Positions 6,801 to 19,040 of a DNA stretch of 64,000 nucleotides are shown one piece after another (within the stretch, counting starts at the first letter, position 1; each line of letters begins with the position of its first letter). This DNA is from an uncultured Saprospiraceae bacterium (GTDB lineage Bacteria; Bacteroidota; Bacteroidia; Chitinophagales; Saprospiraceae): the NCBI GenBank assembly GCA_937981555.1, contig CALJOK010000074.1, positions 95,761 through 159,760 on the forward strand. The letters are read 5' to 3'. A program made the translations under genes and the position numbers. Below the pieces are notes generated by a model. The model was not told the DNA's origin, ran no database searches, and saw only the letters and a list, made by a program, of their open reading frames with translations.

Positions 6801-8951
6801 ATGATAAAATATAAAAATATTAATAATTGGATAAGCCTATTAATTCTATTTTTCATTGGTCACTTTTCTTTCGCCCAAACCACCATTACGTACCAACCAT
6901 CTACTAGCGATTTCGCTAATCCTGAACGAGGGTTTTATCGATACTCCGAAACTAGATCTTCCAATTATACTTTTTTAGATCAGAGTACTCTCGAAGGTTA
7001 TAGAATGCTACATACTCCTCCTAGTGCTGGTTACTCCATTTACAGTACACTCGTGTTTAGGTATTTTTTCTTTGAAGATTTTACTTCTTCCAATATTACC
7101 CAAACTTATCTCGATAACATGCAAACTGATTTTAATACTGCTCGTCTAGCAGGGGTTAAAATAATCCCAAGGTTTGCTTACACCGATGCGGTGAATGCTA
7201 GTGGTTGTGCTAGTTGGATTTGTCCACCTTATGGTGATGCCGCCAAAGTATGGGTCCTCGCGCATATCGCTCAATTGGCACCAGTTCTGGAAGCCAATAA
7301 AGATGTTATTGCTTCTGTACAGATGGGATTAATTGGTGTATGGGGAGAAAATTATTATACGGATTATTTTGGTGATGCTTCCCAGCCACCCAATTTTAAA
7401 TTAACGAATACTAATTGGGATGATCGAATAGAAGTATTGAACGCATTACTCAATGCTGTTCCCGAAGAAAGAATGGTGCAAGCTCGCTACCCTCAACAAA
7501 AACAAAGAGCTATCTATGGTGTAAATGCGACGACTAGTTCAGCAGCGTTGACGCTTGCCGAGGCATTTCAAGGTACGGATAAAGCTCGAATTGGATTTCA
7601 TAATGATTGCCTTTTAGCTAGTCCCGATGACTTTGGAACTTATACCGATTATGGAAATTCTTCCACGAGTTCCTCTTCTGACACCCTTAACTTGAAACCC
7701 TATTTTGCAGATGATAGTCAATTTGTAGTAGTCGGTGGAGAAACTTGTAATGATGACTATAGCCCAGAAAATGATTGTGCTTCTTCCAATGGTTTAGCCT
7801 ACGGAGATACCGAACTTAGACGAATGCATTATTCTTATCTAAATTCCCAATATAATAATGACGTAAATAATGATTGGGAAACTGGAGGTTGTATGGATGA
7901 TATCAAAAAAAGATTAGGTTACCGATTTGAGTTACAAAATGGAATGTATAGTAATGCTGCTCAACCGAATCAGATCATCGACATCAATATCAATTTAAAG
8001 AATGTGGGATATGCTTCCCCGTATAATGAAAGAGAAGTAGAGGTAATGTTACGCAATACCGCTACTTCTGACGTATGGACGGTTAACTTACCCGATGATC
8101 CACGCTACTGGTTTGCAGATAATACGACTCATAATATTTCTGAAACTTTATGCCTTCCGAGTACTATTCCAGTTGGCACTTATGAGTTATTTCTCAACTT
8201 ACCAGATCCAATGCCTACGCTACATGATTTACCGGAATACACGATTCGATTAGCCAACCTTCTTCCTGACAATTCTGATGTTTGGGAAGCGGCTACTGGC
8301 TATAATAAATTAGGGCATACAATTACCATTGATAATACTTCAAGTAATACAACTTGTAACGGTGAACTTACTTTTACCGCACTATCACCTGCATTGCCAG
8401 TCACCTTGATAAATTTCATTGCTCAACCTAAAGACAAAAGTATTACTCTGAAATGGTCTACTGCTTCGGAACTTAACAATAAGGGGTTTCATATTGAGCG
8501 AAGTACCGATGGGGAGCATTTTACAAGAATTATGTGGGAAGATGGAAATGGAACGAACAACACCGTTTCTAATTATTCTGCAGTTGATTCGGACGTAACC
8601 TATAATACTTACTATTATTATCGACTCAATCAAATAGACTTGGATGGGACTTCTTCTTATTCTAAAATAGTCGCAGCAAAAGTCAATTCTTTTGTTGATC
8701 AAATTCCGAATCAATTTGAAAACTCTATTCGTATATTTCCAAATCCAACTTCTAATACTATTTCGATTGATTGGGATGGAGAGTTGGAAGAAATTATAGA
8801 AATAGGAATCTTAAATATTTATGGGGTAGAAATCGGTCAAGTTGATATAACTTCTAAATCAAAAGACATTGCTCATTTACCAAAAGGTATTTACTTTGTT
8901 CAATTAAGAAGTGAGCGGAAAGAGTTTGTGAGAAGAATGATTAAATGGTAG
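6801..8951 (+). CDS. Secreted DUF4874/DUF4832 protein with T9SS sorting domain
   Basis: From the ATG at 6801 the product is 716 residues: a signal peptide ending FSFAQ, then a DUF4874 domain that opens with NPERGFYRYSET and carries LAGVKIIPRFAYTD. Next comes a DUF4832 beta/alpha region with GLIGVWGENYYTD and a Cys-rich loop. A fibronectin-like Ala/Ser linker (PVTLINFIAQPKDKSI, FHIERSTDG) follows, and finally a type IX secretion C-terminal domain (FPNPTSN, GIYFVQL). These domains are found in secreted polysaccharide-associated proteins with TIM-barrel-like folds, but the activity is not established. The sorting domain predicts export across the outer membrane and cell-surface attachment or release. 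The longer TTG start at 6735 is unlikely. Confidence 0.85.
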   Translation: MIKYKNINNWISLLILFFIGHFSFAQTTITYQPSTSDFANPERGFYRYSETRSSNYTFLDQSTLEGYRMLHTPPSAGYSIYSTLVFRYFFFEDFTSSNITQTYLDNMQTDFNTARLAGVKIIPRFAYTDAVNASGCASWICPPYGDAAKVWVLAHIAQLAPVLEANKDVIASVQMGLIGVWGENYYTDYFGDASQPPNFKLTNTNWDDRIEVLNALLNAVPEERMVQARYPQQKQRAIYGVNATTSSAALTLAEAFQGTDKARIGFHNDCLLASPDDFGTYTDYGNSSTSSSSDTLNLKPYFADDSQFVVVGGETCNDDYSPENDCASSNGLAYGDTELRRMHYSYLNSQYNNDVNNDWETGGCMDDIKKRLGYRFELQNGMYSNAAQPNQIIDININLKNVGYASPYNEREVEVMLRNTATSDVWTVNLPDDPRYWFADNTTHNISETLCLPSTIPVGTYELFLNLPDPMPTLHDLPEYTIRLANLLPDNSDVWEAATGYNKLGHTITIDNTSSNTTCNGELTFTALSPALPVTLINFIAQPKDKSITLKWSTASELNNKGFHIERSTDGEHFTRIMWEDGNGTNNTVSNYSAVDSDVTYNTYYYYRLNQIDLDGTSSYSKIVAAKVNSFVDQIPNQFENSIRIFPNPTSNTISIDWDGELEEIIEIGILNIYGVEIGQVDITSKSKDIAHLPKGIYFVQLRSERKEFVRRMIKW

Positions 8952-8964
8952 GGTTAAGAGTTTT

Positions 8965-9019
8965 GAATTTCCAATATCCAACTTGTTAGTATTTTACGGC
9001 AGTTGGATATTGGAAATTC
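8965..9019. repeat. Perfect 19-bp inverted repeat
   Basis: gaatttccaatatccaact at 8965-8983 is repeated perfectly inverted at 9001-9019, with a 17-base loop. The stem is long for a terminator and no T-run follows, although its place 14 bp past the stop codon would suit an mRNA 3'-end structure. Fragments of the same word (ttggatatt) recur to about 9055, so it may belong to a dispersed repeat family. Confidence 0.8.
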
Positions 9020-9194
9020 CTTGTTGGTTATTGGATATTCGCGTTGGAGTTGGATGGGAACGAGGATGAGGCGGATTGTGCGGATTGAGTTGGATTTTTC
9101 CCCATGGTTTGTTATCGGTAATTTGTTTGATCCACGTTCCTATTTTTTAATATCATTTTGCAACAAGGGGATTTTTGATTAAGTTGTTTCTTAA

Positions 9195-12371
<3,177 letters not shown>

Positions 12372-12377
12372 AAAACG

Positions 12378-12418
12378 AACCTTCGTAAACGTGATGTTTA
12401 CGAAGGTTGTATTTTTTT
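12378..12418. terminator. Bidirectional terminator between convergent genes
   Basis: The stem aaccttcgtaaac (12378-12390) pairs with gtttacgaaggtt (12396-12408) across a 5-base loop. It has a T-run on the right (12412-12418) and an A-run on the left that becomes a T-run on the other strand. It sits just after the GH2 stop and before the end of the MFS gene, so it can serve both. Confidence 0.9.
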
Positions 12419-12486
12419 AATCGTAAGCATTTTTAATGACAAACATTTTTTGTACTTAAAGCCACAATACTATATTAAAATTAAAA

Positions 12487-13872
12487 TCAATTATCAGTTA
12501 ACTTTTCTTGTAATTCTTCTAATGGAACTCCTTTAGTTTCAGGCATGATTGTTAACACCCAGATCAACTGAAGTACCATCATTCCTGCAAAGAATAAAAA
12601 GATCGTAACTGGTGAAAACGCATTTAAAACGGCAGGCGTAACCATCGTAATAATCGCTGCCATCACCCAATGTGTTCCCGAACCGAACGACATCCCACTT
12701 CCTCGAACTTCATTGGAAAATATTTCTGAAATAAAAACCCAAATCACCGCACCTTGCCCTATCGCATGAGCCCCGACAAATGCACTTACAAAAAAGACGA
12801 CCACAAATCCTTCTGCTCCTGAATAAAATGCCCACGCCACACCAAGCAACATCACAATGTATCCAACCGAACCAATCAACATTAATTTCCGTCGTCCCAT
12901 TTTGTCAATCAAATACATTCCTAACATGGTAAATACAAGATTCACCACACCAATAGGAATGGAAGCCATCAAAGTATTGCTTTGGTCTATTCCTGCTGCT
13001 TCAAATATCCGAGGCGCATAGTATAGCACAAAGTTGATTCCCGAAACTTGATTAAAAAAAGCAAGGAAGAAAGCTAATAGAATAGGAGTACTATATTTTT
13101 TGGAAAAGAATTTTACTTTAGTTGCTGTTGATGAAATGGAACTTTTAATGGTAGCAATTCTTTCTTCTACATTACCCATTGGATCTATTTGTTGTAACAA
13201 TGTTCTTGCACCAGCTTCATCCCCTTTGTGCAGTAGCAGCCATCGTGGACTTTTGGGAATCCCCAAAACCATAATTGAATAAATAAGTGCAGGCAATGCT
13301 TCGATACCAAGCATCCATCGCCAAGAACCTTCCCCTTCAAAAAATCTTCCGATAAAATAATTGGAAAAGAAAGCGACCAAAATCCCAAAAACAATATTGA
13401 ATTGGTAAGTTGCTACTAATCTTCCTCTTTGATCAGCAGGTGCAATTTCAGAAATATAGATGGGTGCTGCTACTGAAGAAGCACCCACTCCAAGTCCTCC
13501 TAGAAATCTAAAAAAAGAAAAAGAATATGGGTCAGGTGCAAAACCAGAACCTAATGCAGAGACGAGGTACAAAATTCCAATCCAAAACAGGGTAGTTTTT
13601 CGACCAAACTTATCACAAGGAATCCCTCCTAATAGTGCTCCAACAACTGTCCCCCAAAGTGCCATTGACATAATAAAGAAACCATGAAATCTATCTCCAC
13701 AGCTATCAGAAAAAGGCATTAACATTTCAAGAAATCGAAGACAAGGATAATCTTCTCCCCAGAGTTTCTGGATAGGTAAATCTGCTCCGGAAATTACGAT
13801 GGTATCAAATCCGAATAAAAACCCGGTAAGGGCACTTGTAATGACCCAATAGTTGAGATTATTGTTTTTCAT
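12487..13872 (-). CDS. Sugar-porter MFS transporter
   Basis: A 461-residue, 12-helix permease of the sugar porter family (XylE/GLUT type). Family motifs visible are DKFGRKTT after TM2, PIYISEIAP and GRLVATYQ in the TM4-TM5 region, a PKSPRWLL motif before the central loop, and QVSGINFVLYYAP in TM7. DKMGRRKLM follows TM8 and the C-terminal PETKGVPLEEL is present. It probably brings a mono- or disaccharide through the inner membrane, coupled to protons. It is the last gene of the leftward sugar locus, 85 bp after the GH32 stop, suggesting uptake of sucrose or released fructose and glucose. Confidence 0.9.
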   Translation of the reverse strand: MKNNNLNYWVITSALTGFLFGFDTIVISGADLPIQKLWGEDYPCLRFLEMLMPFSDSCGDRFHGFFIMSMALWGTVVGALLGGIPCDKFGRKTTLFWIGILYLVSALGSGFAPDPYSFSFFRFLGGLGVGASSVAAPIYISEIAPADQRGRLVATYQFNIVFGILVAFFSNYFIGRFFEGEGSWRWMLGIEALPALIYSIMVLGIPKSPRWLLLHKGDEAGARTLLQQIDPMGNVEERIATIKSSISSTATKVKFFSKKYSTPILLAFFLAFFNQVSGINFVLYYAPRIFEAAGIDQSNTLMASIPIGVVNLVFTMLGMYLIDKMGRRKLMLIGSVGYIVMLLGVAWAFYSGAEGFVVVFFVSAFVGAHAIGQGAVIWVFISEIFSNEVRGSGMSFGSGTHWVMAAIITMVTPAVLNAFSPVTIFLFFAGMMVLQLIWVLTIMPETKGVPLEELQEKLTDN

Positions 13873-13957
13873 GATTTTCGTTTTGTTTTAATCTAAAATT
13901 AACTGATGTTCTATAAATTAAAATGAACATTTTTTTCAAAAAAAATTAAACTTAAAG

Positions 13958-16057
13958 TTACCTCCAAGTAGATCTCAGTTCATAAATATTCCCCTGGGAT
14001 AAATTGACTTTCCCATTTGAATACCACTTCACTTTTGTAAATTCTTTGGTTGGAAAAAAATTAGAAGTCATCGCTGTACGACCATCATCTCCAAAAAACT
14101 CAACGGAGGCAACATCAATAAATAAATGCATCTTCACCTTATTTCCTTTTTCAAATCTTGGCGCAAAATCTTTACTCGCAAAGACATTGGAAAAGTCAAA
14201 TTCATTTCTTGACTTTTTTCTATCAATAAAAAATTGATTGGATTTAGCTTGGAAACCTATGGTAACTTTTTCTCCTTGGTCATTGTATATTTCAATTCCA
14301 CATTCTACGTCAACCATTGTTTTAGGAATCTCAAATTCCAATTCGATTTCCCATAAACCAGTTTTACCTAGCAAACTGGAAAGTTCTTTTTCTTCAATAA
14401 TTTCATTTTCGCTAAAGACGAAATTTGCTTGTGTCTCTCGTAACCTTTTTAATTCATTGACAGGCTTGGAAAAAACTCTTAGTCCTTGTTCCGTATTTTC
14501 CAATACCAATTCCCTCGGCAATGTCATGGCACTCCGCCATTCTTTAGTCGGTACATTTTGAGCATACGACCAATTACTCATCCAACCCATAAATAATCTT
14601 CGACCATCTTTTTGAGGCACGTCAGACCAAGTTACCCCTGCATAATTATCTCTACCATAATCCAACCACACCGCTTTTGCTGAAGCAGGAGTCGCCAATT
14701 CATCGGCAAACATAATTTGATCTACCATGATATGTCCCCAACCTCCTGGATGTGTGTCGATAATTTCAAGGTGTGCTTTTTTGCCTTTAAAGTCTGCTAC
14801 CTCCCAGCCTTTCCAATCCAATTCTTCTTTGTTACTTCCTGCTGCACTTCGCACAGCTTTTCCATCTACCATCAACTTCATAACTGTTCGACTTTGATCA
14901 TTTCCTCCACCAATCAGGAAATTAATAAAATCTTTTTCAATAGTAAATTCCTTGGAAGTCAATTTTCCTGTTGTTTTATCTCCATTAAAATAACTATTAA
15001 CTAGTCCTTTTCCATCATACCCTTTTACTAAATTCTGGTCAGACAAAACACCTCCAGCAGGTTGCTTACCAAACGCTTCTCCTTCTGCAACCCAATTATT
15101 ATATTCTTTTTCAAAATCTTCAAATACAATTCCATTAGGAACATAGGCATCTATTTTTCCAAACACTTTCGCAAACGCTGTATCCAATGTGAAATTCTTC
15201 CCATCAAAATCTCCAACAAAATATTGCGTTCCTGATCCACCATTGATTGCTCCAGGATTAAGACTTTGCAACAACACCCATTTCTTTTCACCTGTTCCTT
15301 CTACCGTCATCGGAAACAAATCTGGGCATTCCCAAACGCCTGCATGTGTCCCCCACTCTTTTCCAAAATCACTCAAATGATTCCAATCTATCAAATTCGC
15401 AGAGCCATAAAATTTCACATGATCCCAAGCAGCAAAAACCATCACCCATTGATTTGAATCCTCCTCCCAAATAACTTTTGGATCTCTAAAATCTCTGATC
15501 CCAGGATTGGGAACAATTGGGTTTCCTTTATATTTTGTCCACGTTCTTCCTTTGTCGTTACTGTAAGCAAGGCTTTGATATTGAAAATCAATCTTGCCAG
15601 CCTTCTCTCCCACCGGATCATGATGTGTAAAAATGGCAATCATTGGAGGGTTTCCATTTGTACCCAATTGGGAAGTATTTTTCCAATCTATCACCGCACT
15701 CCCTGAAAAAATATATCCTAAGGAATCGGGATATAAAGCAATCGGTAAATGTTCCCAATGCACCAAATCTTTACTGACTGAATGTCCCCAATGCATCGGG
15801 CCCCAAACTATATCTTCTGGATAATATTGAAAAAACAAATGATACTCTCCTTCATAATACACCATTCCGTTGGGATCGTTCATCCATTTTTCCGCAGGGG
15901 TAAAATGAAATTGGGGGCGATGTTTTTCAGTATAATAATCCATGGGATCGACTGTGTCAGTTTTGATATCAATGACAGATGTATCTTTCTCTTCACAAGA
16001 AGTGAAAATTCCTATCAGGAAAAAAAACAACATAAATGGATGGATATATTTTTTCAT
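13958..16057 (-). CDS. GH32 beta-fructosidase lipoprotein
   Basis: The ATG at 16057 gives 699 residues with a lipoprotein signal (lipobox IFTSC, Cys21). An earlier in-frame start at 16114 would mask this signal. GH32 active-site motifs are WMNDPNG (nucleophile Asp61), FRDPKV with its transition-state Asp, and ECPDLF with the acid/base Glu. GWMSNWSYAQ follows. A stretch of about 140 residues between the propeller halves (starting FEDFEKEYNNW, ending HIMVDQIMFAD) is a beta-sandwich-like insert. Such inserts occur in Bacteroidota levanase/invertase relatives. The C-terminal beta-sandwich is complete. It should hydrolyse sucrose, inulin or levan on the cell surface or in the periplasm. It follows the sucrose phosphorylase gene after 57 bp. 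Confidence 0.92.
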   Translation of the reverse strand: MKKYIHPFMLFFFLIGIFTSCEEKDTSVIDIKTDTVDPMDYYTEKHRPQFHFTPAEKWMNDPNGMVYYEGEYHLFFQYYPEDIVWGPMHWGHSVSKDLVHWEHLPIALYPDSLGYIFSGSAVIDWKNTSQLGTNGNPPMIAIFTHHDPVGEKAGKIDFQYQSLAYSNDKGRTWTKYKGNPIVPNPGIRDFRDPKVIWEEDSNQWVMVFAAWDHVKFYGSANLIDWNHLSDFGKEWGTHAGVWECPDLFPMTVEGTGEKKWVLLQSLNPGAINGGSGTQYFVGDFDGKNFTLDTAFAKVFGKIDAYVPNGIVFEDFEKEYNNWVAEGEAFGKQPAGGVLSDQNLVKGYDGKGLVNSYFNGDKTTGKLTSKEFTIEKDFINFLIGGGNDQSRTVMKLMVDGKAVRSAAGSNKEELDWKGWEVADFKGKKAHLEIIDTHPGGWGHIMVDQIMFADELATPASAKAVWLDYGRDNYAGVTWSDVPQKDGRRLFMGWMSNWSYAQNVPTKEWRSAMTLPRELVLENTEQGLRVFSKPVNELKRLRETQANFVFSENEIIEEKELSSLLGKTGLWEIELEFEIPKTMVDVECGIEIYNDQGEKVTIGFQAKSNQFFIDRKKSRNEFDFSNVFASKDFAPRFEKGNKVKMHLFIDVASVEFFGDDGRTAMTSNFFPTKEFTKVKWYSNGKVNLSQGNIYELRSTWR

Positions 16058-16114
16058 CTTAGATGGTATTTTAATATTCTTGAAACGGTACATTAATAAA
16101 TTTTTATCTTCCAA

Positions 16115-17566
16115 TTATAAATGACTCATTTGTCCATCTTTTGAAAACTGAATACTCATTTTCATTGCTTCCAAGTCAATTAATAATTCGCTAGTCTCTT
16201 TATTATTCTTCCATTGAATATGGAGCACATGACTAGGTGTTTCCAACAAGTTAAAATCACCATTAAACGCTGGATGATTATTTCTTAAAAGCATTAAGTT
16301 TTTTAAATTAACCATCAAAGGTCTTTCTAGATTTGCATCAATTTCATCCTTGGTAAAATAGTGACGATTAATATCTCTACCTACATTTGTCTTAGCCAAT
16401 AAATCCATATCATTTTCTCCAGCAAATAATCCTACATAATATACTTGCGGAATACCTGGTACAAAAAACTGAATTGCTCTTGCCATCAGATACGCATTTT
16501 CATCTCTTCCCAAAGCATCAAAATAAGTACAGTTTACTTGATACAAATCTAAATTAGAAGCAGCTTCCCCTGTTGCTTTTAAACTATCACCTTTACTGTT
16601 GACATGCATTTGCTTCACAATTCTATCTAGAATATCATCCTCAATCAATCCCGGTTTACCAGCCTCGGAAGCTACATCAACAATTCCTATTCCATCATGC
16701 GTGTCCAATACAGAAATCGCATTTCGAGGACTGACTGCTAGCCATTTTTCCAAACTAGTTGTATTCTTATTAAATAAAGTATCTAAAACTAAAACTGGTA
16801 AAGCAAAGTCATAGACATAATCTACTCGCTTAGCAATTTCAATTTGAGTTTGATAATAAGAGTGGATTTCAACGAGCACTTCGATACCTTTAGCTTTGGC
16901 TTTTTCTGATAAGACGCCAATAAATTCAAATGTGTCTTCTGTCATAAAACAAGAAGTCCCTTGTTTTTTTATTGCATATCCAGCAGCATCCAGCCGAATC
17001 ATTTTTATGCCTCCTTTAGAAAATGTATCTAAAATACCTTCTAAATATTGTTGTCCAATTTCGCTATTGACATCTATATCAATTTGGTTACTTGTGAAGG
17101 TTGTCCAAATTAATTTACTTGAACCATCCTTTAATTTGACCATCGTAAAAGGTAGACTTGGACGTGGTCGATAGATCGCTAAAATGTCTGCCTCTGTTGC
17201 TCCATTAGGGAATACCGTTTCATAACTTAAAAACAAAGAAGCATATTTAGAGGCTTTACCTTTTTCTAGATAATCTTGAAATTGAATGGACTTAGCAGAA
17301 ACATGGTTTACAATTAAATCCGCCATAATATCTACCTCTTTACTTAACTCCTTTAGATCATTCCAATCTCCTAATCTCGGATCTATTAGTTCATGATCAA
17401 TAGGATCAAACCCAGCATCTTCTCCATCTATTGGATAGTAAAAAGGTAAAATGTGCAACCCTCCAAAAAGTCCTTTTAATTGGTTTTGAAATAGGTTTTT
17501 TAAATCACTTACGGTTTTACATCCCAACCGATCTACATAAGTAATTAACTGAACTTGATTTTTCAT
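16115..17566 (-). CDS. Sucrose phosphorylase, GH13_18
   Basis: A 483-residue cytoplasmic enzyme, slightly shorter than the Bifidobacterium relative (about 504). It contains LITYVDRLG, the loop GLFGGLHILPFY-PIDGEDAGFDP, and ADLIVNHVS. The nucleophile is Asp193 in MIRLDAAGY, the acid/base Glu233 in VEIHSYY and the transition-state stabiliser Asp291 in LDTHDGIGI. VNCTYFDALG, QVYYVGLFAGENDM and NVGRDINRHYF also match the sucrose-phosphorylase clade. It converts sucrose and phosphate to glucose 1-phosphate and fructose, saving an ATP relative to hydrolysis. No fructokinase is in this window. Glucosylglycerate or other GH13_18 specificities cannot be excluded from sequence alone. It is 10 bp downstream of the trehalase gene. 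Confidence 0.93.
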   Translation of the reverse strand: MKNQVQLITYVDRLGCKTVSDLKNLFQNQLKGLFGGLHILPFYYPIDGEDAGFDPIDHELIDPRLGDWNDLKELSKEVDIMADLIVNHVSAKSIQFQDYLEKGKASKYASLFLSYETVFPNGATEADILAIYRPRPSLPFTMVKLKDGSSKLIWTTFTSNQIDIDVNSEIGQQYLEGILDTFSKGGIKMIRLDAAGYAIKKQGTSCFMTEDTFEFIGVLSEKAKAKGIEVLVEIHSYYQTQIEIAKRVDYVYDFALPVLVLDTLFNKNTTSLEKWLAVSPRNAISVLDTHDGIGIVDVASEAGKPGLIEDDILDRIVKQMHVNSKGDSLKATGEAASNLDLYQVNCTYFDALGRDENAYLMARAIQFFVPGIPQVYYVGLFAGENDMDLLAKTNVGRDINRHYFTKDEIDANLERPLMVNLKNLMLLRNNHPAFNGDFNLLETPSHVLHIQWKNNKETSELLIDLEAMKMSIQFSKDGQMSHL

Positions 17567-17576
17567 TAATCCTCTT

Positions 17577-19040
17577 TTATTTATTTTTTGATATAAAATT
17601 TTGCATTGCTAAGTAAACTCCATTGCTCCAACCAAAGCCTTCTTGCACATCGTACTCTCCTCCTCCTGCATCCAAAGTCAAATCAACCACATTATATTTT
17701 TCCATCATTTGTCCTGTATTATGAAAAACTTTTTCATTTAAATTACACCAACGTTGAGCAATTTCTAACGCCAATTTTTGATGTCCATAATTATCTAAAC
17801 CTTTTACAGCAATCCATTGAAGTGGCGCCCAACCATTTGGCGCATCCCATTGTTGACCAGTTTGTAAAAGTGTTGTTACTAAACCGCCTTGTTTTAAAAA
17901 TTGCTTTTCAATTTTAGCAGCAACTTCATCCGCTTGTTCTTGATTGGCTATTTTAAAAAACAGAGGAAACAACATCGCCAAAGTAAGTTGAGTCAGTTGT
18001 CCTTTCTCCACATCATAATCCACGAAAGATTCGACTTCTTTATGATAAAAAACTGCTTCAATTGCCTTTGCTCGTTTTTGAGAAAGTGCTAAATATTTTT
18101 CAGTCTCTCTTTTGTCTCCGCAAAGTTTATTTGCTTTAGAAATTGTTTTTTCTAAAAAATACAACAGGCTATTTAAATCAACGGGTAAAATATCTGCCGC
18201 CCGAATCTTTTCCAAGTTTTTATTATCGTCCAACCATCTCGAACTAAAATCCCAACCCGATTCACAAGCCGAACGAAGATGTAACATTGAGTGTGGAAAC
18301 TCCCCCTTCAACTTCACATCCTCCTCATAGGATTCTTCTCTTGGAAAATTTTTGTTATCAAAATATCTATTTAAAATATAGCCATCAATCTTTACTGTCC
18401 GCTTAGATTCTGGACTCATCCAAAATTTATATTCTTTTTCAAGAGAAGGTAAATATTCAATCAAAATATCTTCGCCTTTTAATTCCGCCAATAAGTCTAC
18501 CATCAATGCAAAAAATGGAGGTTGTGAACGAGAAACAAAATAACTCCGATTTCCATTTGGAATATGACCAATCAAGTCTATTAGGTACGCAAAGTTTTTT
18601 ACCATGTTTTCGATCATTTCCACTTGACCATTTTCTGCCAAACCTAACATGGTAAAATAACTATCCCAATAATAGATTTCTTTAAATCGACCACCTGGGA
18701 CAATGTAAGGATGAGGCAAAGGAATCAAACTACTACCCTCTATTTTTTCATCTTTTTCTCTAGTCAAATATTTCCAAAGCCCTGCGATATGTGTAGCAAG
18801 ATCTTGATTGGTATCCGTTTTAAAATCAGAAGAAAACAGTTGTTGTTCTTTAAAATTTTGAAGTACAAATCTTTTCAAATCAAAATCTTCGTTCTCTTTT
18901 TCTTTATTAAAATCAGATAGAATTTTTTCAGGCGAAAACAATGGAATCATATCCACAAATGTTTTGCTATCCATAAACACTTGTCCTAATTGAACTGCTT
19001 CAAACAGTTCTCCGTAAATTTGATCTGGTGTTTTTATCAT
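17577..19040 (-). CDS. treF: Alpha,alpha-trehalase, GH37
   Basis: A 487-residue protein without a signal peptide, hence cytoplasmic (TreF-like). Both trehalase signatures are present: PGGRFKEIYYWDSYF (about residues 122-136) and QWDAPNGWAPLQW (about residues 404-416). The catalytic acid is Asp264 in SGWDFSSRW. The base is Glu462 in GGGEYDVQEGFGWSNGV. It cleaves trehalose into two glucoses. Its start overlaps the 3' end of the upstream MFS gene by 4 bp (ATGA), implying translational coupling to the transporter that probably supplies its substrate. Sucrose phosphorylase follows 10 bp later. Confidence 0.93.
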   Translation of the reverse strand: MIKTPDQIYGELFEAVQLGQVFMDSKTFVDMIPLFSPEKILSDFNKEKENEDFDLKRFVLQNFKEQQLFSSDFKTDTNQDLATHIAGLWKYLTREKDEKIEGSSLIPLPHPYIVPGGRFKEIYYWDSYFTMLGLAENGQVEMIENMVKNFAYLIDLIGHIPNGNRSYFVSRSQPPFFALMVDLLAELKGEDILIEYLPSLEKEYKFWMSPESKRTVKIDGYILNRYFDNKNFPREESYEEDVKLKGEFPHSMLHLRSACESGWDFSSRWLDDNKNLEKIRAADILPVDLNSLLYFLEKTISKANKLCGDKRETEKYLALSQKRAKAIEAVFYHKEVESFVDYDVEKGQLTQLTLAMLFPLFFKIANQEQADEVAAKIEKQFLKQGGLVTTLLQTGQQWDAPNGWAPLQWIAVKGLDNYGHQKLALEIAQRWCNLNEKVFHNTGQMMEKYNVVDLTLDAGGGEYDVQEGFGWSNGVYLAMQNFISKNK

